Shown here in pieces: positions 1 to 8,003 of a stretch of DNA of 64,000 nucleotides. The translations under genes and the position numbers were made by a program. Source of the stretch: an uncultured Saprospiraceae bacterium (GTDB taxonomy: Bacteria > Bacteroidota > Bacteroidia > Chitinophagales > Saprospiraceae); NCBI GenBank assembly GCA_938002665.1, contig CALLAE010000069.1, positions 83,541-147,540 of the forward strand, read 5' to 3'. Each line of letters opens with the position of its first letter. Position 1 is the first letter of the stretch. A model generated the notes under the pieces. That model saw only the letters and a program-made list of their open reading frames with translations. It made no database searches and was not told the DNA's origin.

Positions 1-1
1 T

Positions 2-2653
2 CAAGGCTTCCTTAGAGCAAGTGACAAGAATATCGTCAATGCCGCAGGAGAGAACTATCTCTTGCGTGGGATGGGTCTAGGTGGATGGATGTTGCAAGAA
101 GGCTATATGTTACAGACGGCGGAATTTGCCACTGCACAATATCAAATCAGAGAAAAGATAACTGAGCTTATAGGAGAGCAAGCAATGCTAGACTTTTATG
201 AGTCATGGTTAGCTAATCATTGTACCAAGGCTGATATAGATTCCCTTGCTGCTTGGGGGTTTAATTCTGTACGCCTACCGATGCATTATAATTTATTTAC
301 CCTACCCATAGAAGACGAGCCAGTTGCTGATGAAAACACTTGGTTTGAGAAAGGCTTTGAATTAACTGATCAGCTCATCGAGTGGTGCAAGGCGAATGAT
401 ATGTATGTCATACTGGACCTGCACGCAGCGCCTGGAGGGCAGGGCTATGACCAAGCCATCTCCGACTATGATCCTACTAAGCCTTCTTTGTGGGAGAGCA
501 ATGCCAATAAAAGAAAAACCATCGCGCTATGGCAAAGAATAGCTGAACGCTATGCTGATGAGCCTACCATAGCTGGCTATGACTTACTCAATGAAGTCAA
601 CTGGGATCTAGGAGGTAATACCCTTAGAACCCTGTATAGAGAAATAACAGAAGCGATACGAACTGTAGATAACAACCACATTGTCTTTATAGAAGGTAAC
701 TGGTTTGCCAATGATTTCACAGGTCTCACTCCGCCCTGGGATGATAATATGGTGTATAGCCCTCATAAGTATTGGTCCATCAATGACCAAGCTTCTATCC
801 AGTGGGTATTGGACTTGAGAGAAGGCCAGAATGTACCCTTGTATCTAGGAGAAAGTGGAGAGAATTCTAACGTATGGTTCAGAGATGCTATTCGCCTTCT
901 GGAGGATAACAACATTGGTTGGGCCTGGTGGCCGATGAAAAAAGTAGAGTCTATTTCTGGGCCTTTATCTATCACTAAGTCAGATGATTATACCGCTTTA
1001 CTTAATTACTGGAAAGGCAATGCGCCAAAGCCTTCTGTCTCCAAAGCAACTGAGACCTTAATGGCACTAGCGACTAATACCAATATCGCTAACTGTACTT
1101 TTCAGAAAGATGTCATAGATGCTATGTTTAGGCAAGTATATTCTGATGAGGCTATTCCTTATGAGATACAGCAAGTGCCAGGTGTGGTGTTTGCCTCAGA
1201 ATTTGATCTTGGAGTCAATGGCTCTGCTTACTATGATAATGAGTATGGAAATTATTCTGTCTCCACTGGTAATTATACTCCATGGAATACTGGCTGGGCT
1301 TATCGTAACGATGCCGTAGACTTACAAGTAATAGATGATAACATTAACTCTAACGGATATAATGTAGGTTGGATGGCAGAAGATGAGTGGATGCAGTATA
1401 GTATAGAAGTGGCAGAAGATGCTGTGTATGCAGCCAGGATAAGATATGCGGCAGGGAGCAGTGGCGGGAGTTTTCATTTGAGCACTGAGGATGGTGATGT
1501 CAGTTCTACAAAAAATTTGCCTAATACAATGGGCTTTGATAACTGGAGGACCTATACCCTTGAGGATGTGATCTTGACGACAGCTGATAGTAAATTAATA
1601 TTCCATGTGGATGGCGAAGGTTATAATCTTAGCAGTCTAGAATTCATTAAACAAGGGGAATTGTCAGATCTAGCAACGACTTTTGTTTCAGCGAGTACGG
1701 AAGATGAGCAGACGATTGCTGTCGTGGTTAATAAGCCTTTAAGTGTTTTTGATAATGTCATGCCGAGTAATTTCACGATAACTGTTAATGGGAACTTGGT
1801 GCCAGTGGAAGACGTGGTTTTTGATGCGGCATCTAGGACTTTCAGACTTCGCATACAGAATAGCTTTTTGTCCACACATACCATCAGGGTCACCTATGAT
1901 GGTAATGGCGGGATACAAGCAGTGGATGGAACGATACTGGATGCATTTACCTTGGAGCCAGTTAAGAATAATCTGATTTTTTACAATCCTATTCCAGGGA
2001 CTCTAGAAGCAGAAGATTACTATTTCCAATCTGGTGTCCAACTAGAAGATACTGAAGATGCAGGTGGAGGGCAGAATGTCGGTTATCTGGATACTGGAGA
2101 TTATCTAGATTACTATGTCAATGCAACAGTAGAGGGTAATTATCAAGTGTCGTACAGAACGGCTTCTGAGAGTGCGACAGGCGTTATGGAACTCTTACTT
2201 ATAGAAGGTAATGAAGAGACGCTATTGCATACCATCAGTGTGCAGCCTACAGGTGGGTGGCAATCATGGACGACGACCTCTAAAGATATCACCCTACCTA
2301 AGGGGAGGCATCAGTTGAGAATACTGATTAAGGAAGCACCTTTTAATATTAACTGGATAGACTTTGGGTCTTATACGGCGACGGAAGAACTTTCGACTAT
2401 TACCCAGTTTTCTGTTTTTCCTAATCCTGCTAAAGACTTTATAATTCTGAGTGCAGAGTTGGAAAGGGCAGAGCACTATACTTGTAGGCTCGTAGATGTT
2501 CTCGGTAATAGCATCAGAGAATGGAAAGTGCAGAACACCTCTTTGCTTCATCAGAAGGTTTCTATGGAAGAATGTCTTTCTGGGAATTACTTTCTTATCA
2601 TTGAGTCTAGTAGAGGAGAGCAAACTGTTAGAAAAATATCAGTTGTAGACTAG
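2..2653 (+). CDS. Secreted GH5 family glycoside hydrolase with CBM6-like modules and T9SS type A signal (5' partial)
   Basis: The frame is open to the left edge, so the true start and signal peptide lie outside the window; the TTG at 62 in the ORF track is not a real start. Numbered from that TTG, residues 1-330 are a glycoside hydrolase family 5 barrel: RGMGLGGWM at the front, the acid/base Glu178 in LLNEVNW and the nucleophile Glu264 in YLGESGEN. Two jelly-roll carbohydrate-binding regions of the CBM6 kind follow (about 375-525 and 635-765; the second opens with GTLEAEDYY), with a cadherin/SbsA-like stretch between them. The C-terminus, from SVFPNPAKDFIILS, is a T9SS type A sorting domain, so the enzyme should be exported across the outer membrane and surface-attached or released. 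The substrate is probably a beta-glucan or beta-mannan, but family 5 is too broad to say which. It converges on the DUF4132 gene 41 bp away. Confidence 0.88.
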   Translation, partial: QGFLRASDKNIVNAAGENYLLRGMGLGGWMLQEGYMLQTAEFATAQYQIREKITELIGEQAMLDFYESWLANHCTKADIDSLAAWGFNSVRLPMHYNLFTLPIEDEPVADENTWFEKGFELTDQLIEWCKANDMYVILDLHAAPGGQGYDQAISDYDPTKPSLWESNANKRKTIALWQRIAERYADEPTIAGYDLLNEVNWDLGGNTLRTLYREITEAIRTVDNNHIVFIEGNWFANDFTGLTPPWDDNMVYSPHKYWSINDQASIQWVLDLREGQNVPLYLGESGENSNVWFRDAIRLLEDNNIGWAWWPMKKVESISGPLSITKSDDYTALLNYWKGNAPKPSVSKATETLMALATNTNIANCTFQKDVIDAMFRQVYSDEAIPYEIQQVPGVVFASEFDLGVNGSAYYDNEYGNYSVSTGNYTPWNTGWAYRNDAVDLQVIDDNINSNGYNVGWMAEDEWMQYSIEVAEDAVYAARIRYAAGSSGGSFHLSTEDGDVSSTKNLPNTMGFDNWRTYTLEDVILTTADSKLIFHVDGEGYNLSSLEFIKQGELSDLATTFVSASTEDEQTIAVVVNKPLSVFDNVMPSNFTITVNGNLVPVEDVVFDAASRTFRLRIQNSFLSTHTIRVTYDGNGGIQAVDGTILDAFTLEPVKNNLIFYNPIPGTLEAEDYYFQSGVQLEDTEDAGGGQNVGYLDTGDYLDYYVNATVEGNYQVSYRTASESATGVMELLLIEGNEETLLHTISVQPTGGWQSWTTTSKDITLPKGRHQLRILIKEAPFNINWIDFGSYTATEELSTITQFSVFPNPAKDFIILSAELERAEHYTCRLVDVLGNSIREWKVQNTSLLHQKVSMEECLSGNYFLIIESSRGEQTVRKISVVD

Positions 2654-2694
2654 TCAAGATTTCTTCTTGTATCTAATTCTTTTCACGATTTAAA

Positions 2695-5289
2695 TTACTT
2701 CCTGTTAATCTGACTGATTATTGTACCATCTTCTATTTTGTCATCTTCAGCCAGTAAGAAGGCCTTGCTCAGCACTATAGAAAGACCTCTGTCTCCTTCA
2801 AAGGGGATAAAGATATTCTTAGTTGCTGTATCAGCAGATCTAGAAGGTACGATGCATAAATACTGATCATTAGGTTCCATGAGAATATTACCACTTCCAA
2901 TGTGAATTTTGTAGGTTCTAACTTGGCCTTTGATGATCAAAAATTTTCCTACTATCTCTGCTTTGTCTCTAATCTTCTTGAGTCGAGGCAGTAGTCCCTG
3001 AAGGATTTCTTTTCTGGTTTTAGCGATTTCATTGAGGTCACCAAAGGAGTATGATTGCCAGTAATCTCTATACTCTCTGCGCTCACCATTGTTGTCCATC
3101 CACTGAGGGTCATTGCCTACACTGGCGACACCAACAAATAAATCCACATCTCTCATGATTTCTGTAAAGACCATTTTTGGCACATCTATAAGATCTAAAG
3201 TATTGCCATCTTCATCTTTAAATTTGACCTGGTCAGTAGCGACATATAGCCAGATGCCCGCTTCATTGAAAGCATCATCATGAATCAATTCGTCTATCCA
3301 ATATTCTGCAACGATACCATGCTCTGGCAAGTACTTGGAACAAGTGGAATTATCTCTACCATCATCATAAGAACCCATCAGTGCATATTTCCAGTCTCTG
3401 ATACTTGCTAGTGAATTAAACTGATGTTGTTTTAGTATATGAGCTGCCATCCTGTTAGAATAGGACTTGGTATTTATTTCTGCCTCAGTGAGAATATACA
3501 ATTCTCTGAACGCTTGCTTGATAGGTTGCTTCCATTCTAAGGCTATCATCTTCTCTCGCCAAGCTACAATTTCATCTTCTGTGGAGACTACTGGATGCCA
3601 CAGTTTTACCTTAGTATCTTCAGAAATAGAATCTATGTTTTTGCCATCTAAGGTTTTCCATCCACCCTCCTGCCATATGCCATTAGCCATTTCTTTGCCT
3701 GCTCCAAAAGACCAAATCAATTTTGAGGCAATCGGGAACACCAGACCATGGTCTAGGTAGTACTTCTTAAAGGAAGTGTAATCCCAGCTGCGATCTAGAA
3801 TAAACTGATTATCAATTCTCTGTTTTTGGGCGGAGAAGACTTTCTGTATTTCTTTGACCTCTTTCCTTGCATCTGCGAGTTTCTTCTTGAGTGCAGGTGT
3901 ATTTTTTACAATAGAAGGCACACTTTTCATGGATGAGCCATCTGGCTTTATCCATTGCTGAATGACTTTCGCTCCTTGGATGCTTATTTTTAGTTTGTAC
4001 TCTCCAAACTCAATGTTCTTTACCCCTGCCACCATACCATAATGGGGTACAGCCATTTCCTTTAGTTCCTCTACCGAGACCTTGTATTTTTTTGCACCCT
4101 CTAAGAGTAGCTTGTCTATGCTTTTCCTGACATTATTTTGCCGCACCTTAAGCTTTAGTCTGGATAAAGCGCCTAGGCCGTCTTTGCCCTTCATATTGCC
4201 TAGAATTTTGACACATGCATTTCCAATAGAGGCTGCGGCAGGGCCTTTACCAGGAATCTTTTTGTAGCACTTTTCAGCTAGGCTAGTCATCAGGAGAATA
4301 GTCTCTTTATCGGAAAAACGGCCACAAGTCCATGCTAGACCTTTGATGAAATTTTGACTTTTGTCAGTAAGGAAACTAGATTCTGTATAGGTGTAGGTAT
4401 TGCCATTCCACTCATTGGTTTTAGTAGTAATAATTACTTCCTTCTTGATAGCTGTTGCTAATAGTTTGTGGACTGTAGTTCTATAATTATCTAAGCCTAT
4501 TTTGTCTAGTTCTAAATTGATTGCTTTACTGAATTTTACTGTTGGCTTTGATCCAGAGACGCCAGCGGCTAAGTGAAAGATTCTATTGTAGTTAGTTGCA
4601 TTGTTCTTTATGCCAGCGATAACCTCATTGACTTCGTCACCGATGTCATTAGTTTTTATCTTGAAGGGGGGCTCTTCTCCATCATGTATCAGAGCTTCTA
4701 GCTTCTTTAAGGCTTTCGTCATGTCACTTCCGTAGGAGTAACGATCAGTATCTTTGAATACTTCCCAGGCCAATATAGACTCTATGTAATTCTTTAGTTT
4801 AGCGGAAAGGGAGTTAGTCTTGAGATAGTACTCTATTTGTTTGATGGAATGATTGATGGGGAGGCTACTTAGATTGAAATGGAAGGTGTGGTGGTTGCTT
4901 AGCTTATTGTCTAGATAGCAGTATTGTTCAAACAATGCCATCCATTCCTCTTCAGTATAATCAAGTTTTTTTCTCATTATACCTGCTAGCATTGCATCTA
5001 TAATATTGCAGGCATAATGAAGGTAGATTTTTCTATTGTAACTATAACCGACTACTGTTTTAGACGCCTTGATTTTAAGATCCGTGTAATGGTCTAATAA
5101 TTTTGAAATGAATTGTTTGAGCTCGTCAGCGGGCTGGGCTTTTAGCTCCTTATATTCTTCTACGTCTTTGAGGTCATTTGCACTTAAGACATAATGCGTC
5201 TTATTGTGTATCGTTTTAATTAGTGCTTTTAGCTCACTTGTAGAATCTTGCTTTTCCTTTTCATTTTTCTTTTTAAAAAAATTGAACAT
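2695..5289 (-). CDS. DUF4132 (MolR-like) domain protein
   Basis: An 864-residue soluble protein without signal peptide or membrane segments. The N-terminal part is helical and repeat-like. From about residue 430 the sequence matches the DUF4132 family (E. coli YehI/MolR group): a WIKPDGS strand region, an HP...W...QP(I/F)KQAFRE stretch near 600, then HILKQHQFNSLA. A C-terminal module contains KIHIGSGNILM and FIPFEGDRGLSIVLSKAFLL, the all-beta region often found at the end of these proteins. Unlike YehI it has no recognisable WGR domain. The biochemical function of DUF4132 is unknown; in other bacteria it is linked to MoxR ATPase/vWA systems, none of which is in view. It lies 12 bp downstream of a small Gly-Gly-tailed protein on the same strand, almost certainly one transcript. 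Confidence 0.8.
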   Translation of the reverse strand: MFNFFKKKNEKEKQDSTSELKALIKTIHNKTHYVLSANDLKDVEEYKELKAQPADELKQFISKLLDHYTDLKIKASKTVVGYSYNRKIYLHYACNIIDAMLAGIMRKKLDYTEEEWMALFEQYCYLDNKLSNHHTFHFNLSSLPINHSIKQIEYYLKTNSLSAKLKNYIESILAWEVFKDTDRYSYGSDMTKALKKLEALIHDGEEPPFKIKTNDIGDEVNEVIAGIKNNATNYNRIFHLAAGVSGSKPTVKFSKAINLELDKIGLDNYRTTVHKLLATAIKKEVIITTKTNEWNGNTYTYTESSFLTDKSQNFIKGLAWTCGRFSDKETILLMTSLAEKCYKKIPGKGPAAASIGNACVKILGNMKGKDGLGALSRLKLKVRQNNVRKSIDKLLLEGAKKYKVSVEELKEMAVPHYGMVAGVKNIEFGEYKLKISIQGAKVIQQWIKPDGSSMKSVPSIVKNTPALKKKLADARKEVKEIQKVFSAQKQRIDNQFILDRSWDYTSFKKYYLDHGLVFPIASKLIWSFGAGKEMANGIWQEGGWKTLDGKNIDSISEDTKVKLWHPVVSTEDEIVAWREKMIALEWKQPIKQAFRELYILTEAEINTKSYSNRMAAHILKQHQFNSLASIRDWKYALMGSYDDGRDNSTCSKYLPEHGIVAEYWIDELIHDDAFNEAGIWLYVATDQVKFKDEDGNTLDLIDVPKMVFTEIMRDVDLFVGVASVGNDPQWMDNNGERREYRDYWQSYSFGDLNEIAKTRKEILQGLLPRLKKIRDKAEIVGKFLIIKGQVRTYKIHIGSGNILMEPNDQYLCIVPSRSADTATKNIFIPFEGDRGLSIVLSKAFLLAEDDKIEDGTIISQINRK

Positions 5290-5301
5290 TCCAGTAAGCT
5301 T

Positions 5302-5685
5302 TTAGCCACCTACTAATGGGGTGAGTTTAATAAAGGAAACTTTGGTAGAACTATCTACTAGAAATTTTTGATCTAATTGATCTACCTGCTCATCATTTAC
5401 TAAGATGAAAAAGGCATTTTTATTAAAAGCATCTAGCGCAACATAGATCTGCTTCTCTACATCTATCGCAATTTTGGCTTTCTTATTTAACCTGCTTTCC
5501 ATATCCGTGGGAAGTACTAAACCTTCTCTGTAACTGTCTAGGTTTTCTTGATATTTGAGAACTTCTAGCTTTATACGTGCAGAAATAAGTTCTTCTACAG
5601 AAATATATTCCTTTTCAAATTGGAGAGCTATTTCGTTCAATAACTTTCCTGAAGCTGATTCATCTTTGATTTTTATAGTTGTCAT
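5302..5685 (-). CDS. Small protein with MoaD/ThiS-like (ubiquitin-like) C-terminus ending in Gly-Gly
   Basis: A 127-residue soluble protein of no family I can name. Residues 1-7 (TTIKIKD) could be a first beta strand, and a charged helical middle follows. The last 45 residues read like the end of a beta-grasp sulfur carrier: a strand AFFILVNDEQVDQL, the turn DSSTKVSFIKL and a terminal TPLVGG directly before the stop codon. MoaD proteins end in PPVxGG and ThiS in GG, where the terminal glycine is adenylated. I read this as a ubiquitin-like protein, but that is inference from pattern and length. It is the first gene of a two-gene unit with the DUF4132 gene. No E1-like, JAB protease or molybdopterin gene is in the window. 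Confidence 0.6.
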   Translation of the reverse strand: MTTIKIKDESASGKLLNEIALQFEKEYISVEELISARIKLEVLKYQENLDSYREGLVLPTDMESRLNKKAKIAIDVEKQIYVALDAFNKNAFFILVNDEQVDQLDQKFLVDSSTKVSFIKLTPLVGG

Positions 5686-5830
5686 CTTGTTTTATTGTTG
5701 CATTATCCTTTCATCTAAAACTAAGAAAAATATTAATCATATTCACAAGCCGATTGGGTGACTTTAAAAAAACAGTACTGTTGGTGATACAAGTAATCCC
5801 ATTAATATCTCTAAAATTCCTGATTGTATG

Positions 5831-6805
5831 CTAGTTGTTTTGCATTACTTCAGAGCGATCATCTGACTTAATGTTTTCCTCAGAACCAGTTATTATACAT
5901 TCGTTGATAATGGCCTGAGTGGTTATAATGCTATCCTTAGAAGTACTGATGTCAAAGCCTACTTTGTTACCTGAAAGAACATTGGTGTTGAAAGTAGCTT
6001 CAGAGGATTGCTTTAAGATGACGCCTATCCCGCAATCCTTTATCACATTTGATTCTACTATCAGGTCTGTAGACCGCCCAAAGTTTTCACTTCCCAGTTC
6101 CATACCTGCGTCAGCATAGCCAGAAATCTGGTTGTCTTTTATAAGAGTGCCTTTGCAGCCATTGAGATCTATAGCGTCATCTATACCATCCTTGAAGATG
6201 TTATTAATTATCTCCCCTCTGTCACAATTAATATACTCCACACCATCAGGTACTGTCTGGAATTGGCAATTCTTCACCACCGCATCATTGACATCATGCA
6301 ATAAAAATCCTTCAGCTTTATTGACACCTGTGACTTTACAATTTTCGATGAGTACCTTCCCAAACCAAAAGCGAGCGGCTGCCCACTCCCAATTGAGGTT
6401 TTGCCTATTTATGAAATGGACATTCGAAAAATGATTATTGGAGTTATAGGAGGTCACAATACCATCTTGGATAGTAGTGTGCTGGATTTTAAATTGTTTC
6501 GCTTCGTTTTTTAGTTTGAGATAGCCCCAGCCAGGATCTTGATTTTTGGCTTTAATTAGAACAGGTTCTACTGCTGTGCCATTAATAAATACATCCCCAA
6601 AGCAGACGATATTTATTCCATCACCTATGATGAGTTCAGCCCCTGCGTCTATAGTAATGGATTGGCCTACAGCAGTTTCTATATGTTTATCAATGTGATG
6701 TGGAGAGTCTGCTTGGTTAAATACAATAGGGCTGTGGTTCCTATCTTTGCAACCTATAAATGATAAGATAGTGATAATTAAAATCAGCGTTCTTGTTATA
6801 GTCAT
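5831..6805 (-). CDS. Right-handed parallel beta-helix repeat lipoprotein
   Basis: A predicted lipoprotein: a hydrophobic segment TLILIITILSFIGC ends in a lipobox cysteine followed by KDR. I place the start at the ATG giving MTITRT, which leaves a standard short n-region; ATGs at 6814 and 6835 are also in frame. From residue about 40 onward there are repeated coils rich in Asn, Ile, Val and Gly (for example VLIENCKVTGV, AVVKNCQFQTV, GTLIKDNQISGY), the pattern of a right-handed parallel beta-helix as in pectate-lyase-like and NosD/CASH proteins. Catalytic residues for polysaccharide lyase activity are not obvious. It may bind or cleave a surface polysaccharide, but no substrate can be named. 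The gene stands alone, divergent from the hydrolase at 6939. Confidence 0.75.
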   Translation of the reverse strand: MTITRTLILIITILSFIGCKDRNHSPIVFNQADSPHHIDKHIETAVGQSITIDAGAELIIGDGINIVCFGDVFINGTAVEPVLIKAKNQDPGWGYLKLKNEAKQFKIQHTTIQDGIVTSYNSNNHFSNVHFINRQNLNWEWAAARFWFGKVLIENCKVTGVNKAEGFLLHDVNDAVVKNCQFQTVPDGVEYINCDRGEIINNIFKDGIDDAIDLNGCKGTLIKDNQISGYADAGMELGSENFGRSTDLIVESNVIKDCGIGVILKQSSEATFNTNVLSGNKVGFDISTSKDSIITTQAIINECIITGSEENIKSDDRSEVMQNN

Positions 6806-6938
6806 TTCTGCCATTCTGTTCTGAGAAGGGCACAAGATAAGTAAATCACTGTTCAGGCATTAATTACGTTAGCTAACTAAGAACTTTTTTCATCATAAAT
6901 TGATTGTAATTGCGTTACTGTATTTGAAAAGCTGAATA

Positions 6939-7952
6939 ATGATTAGACTAGTTGTATGTGTATGGCTTCTTTTTAGTTCTGGGCTCGTTGCCCAAGAGGC
7001 TTATAATGATATGTACAGATCCTATAATGTGGAGATAGGCCTAGAAGAAGATTCTATTACTTACTTATACGAAATATTCTTTACCGCTACAGATTCTAGT
7101 TCGAGATCTAAGTATGAGACTGTCTCTTTGGACACTTTTGTTTTCTTATTGAAAGAAGATCTCAAGGTGCTGCCAGAGGACAAGCGACAGGTCTTCTTTT
7201 ATATTCATGGAATGATGGGTGGCCAGAGAATGAATTTCAGAATGACAAAAGAGGACTTAAGGGATAGATATATTTCTAATGAAAATTCTGATATAGGAAG
7301 ACTAATCACGTTCAGGTGGCCTGGAAATAAACCAGCTTACCAAGCTGACAAGGCTAATGTGTTTGTCGTCGCAGAGTCTATGTCTTTTATGATGCAAAAT
7401 ATTATTAGCTCGGTGCAAGATGCAAAACTGGGAGGAACTGAAAAAGTAGAATTCGACATGATGAGCCATTCCCTAGGCTGTGAGCTTTTCAAGGAAATGG
7501 TATTCTATTTTAAGGAAGAAAGAAAATATTTTGATCAGATATTGTTATGTGCACCGGACCTTGATGTGGATGTGTTTGTGAAAGAAGGCCCTCTGTACAG
7601 CCTACATAATTATGCCAATAGAGTAACGACCTATCATTCTAACAAAGATCTCACCTTGGGTTTTTCGCGTAAGCTAAATGAGAAGGGAAGGTTAGGCATA
7701 GATGGGCCGCATGATGAGTCCTATGATCATGCTTCTTACATTTTTGTGGATATGACTCAGGTGAGCGATGAGAAGTTTTTTCCTATGAAACTTACTGGAC
7801 ATGCTTATTATCGAGGTTCAGATATAGCCAGTGCGGATATGTTGTCTACCATGTTGGGACAAGAGGCTCAAGAAATTCCCCTCAGGGTCAAAAGGAAAAA
7901 AGCGCCCGGAAGCCACTACAAAGTCGTACCTGCAGAAGAAGATAATGAATAA
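6939..7952 (+). CDS. Exported alpha/beta hydrolase, DUF900-like
   Basis: A 337-residue protein with a signal peptide (MIRLVVCVWLLFSSGLVAQ). The core has a serine-hydrolase layout: strand and oxyanion region VFFYIHGMMGG, then RLITFRWPGN, and a nucleophile elbow MMSHSLGCELF in which Ser is in SHSLG rather than the usual GxSxG. An acidic residue in LLCAPDLDVDVF and a late histidine (HDESYDHASY or GHAYYRG) could complete the triad. This arrangement resembles the DUF900/YjfP-type hydrolases of unknown substrate. Its location is periplasm or outside. The gene ends just before a bidirectional hairpin terminator shared with the convergent T9SS gene. Confidence 0.72.
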   Translation: MIRLVVCVWLLFSSGLVAQEAYNDMYRSYNVEIGLEEDSITYLYEIFFTATDSSSRSKYETVSLDTFVFLLKEDLKVLPEDKRQVFFYIHGMMGGQRMNFRMTKEDLRDRYISNENSDIGRLITFRWPGNKPAYQADKANVFVVAESMSFMMQNIISSVQDAKLGGTEKVEFDMMSHSLGCELFKEMVFYFKEERKYFDQILLCAPDLDVDVFVKEGPLYSLHNYANRVTTYHSNKDLTLGFSRKLNEKGRLGIDGPHDESYDHASYIFVDMTQVSDEKFFPMKLTGHAYYRGSDIASADMLSTMLGQEAQEIPLRVKRKKAPGSHYKVVPAEEDNE

Positions 7953-7957
7953 AAATA

Positions 7958-7984
7958 AGTGCTCTCAGATTAGAGAGCACTAAT
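7958..7984. terminator. Bidirectional hairpin terminator
   Basis: The hairpin AGTGCTCTC-AGATTA-GAGAGCACT lies right after the hydrolase stop, flanked by A-rich sequence on the left and TAAT on the right. It sits between two convergent genes and could end both transcripts. Confidence 0.7.
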
Positions 7985-8003
7985 GGATAGTTATTCTATA
8001 ACT

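Noticed and set aside
2294-2623. 109-residue minus-strand ORF inside the GH5 gene
   Set aside because: Shadow of the CBM and T9SS coding sequence; no homology pattern.
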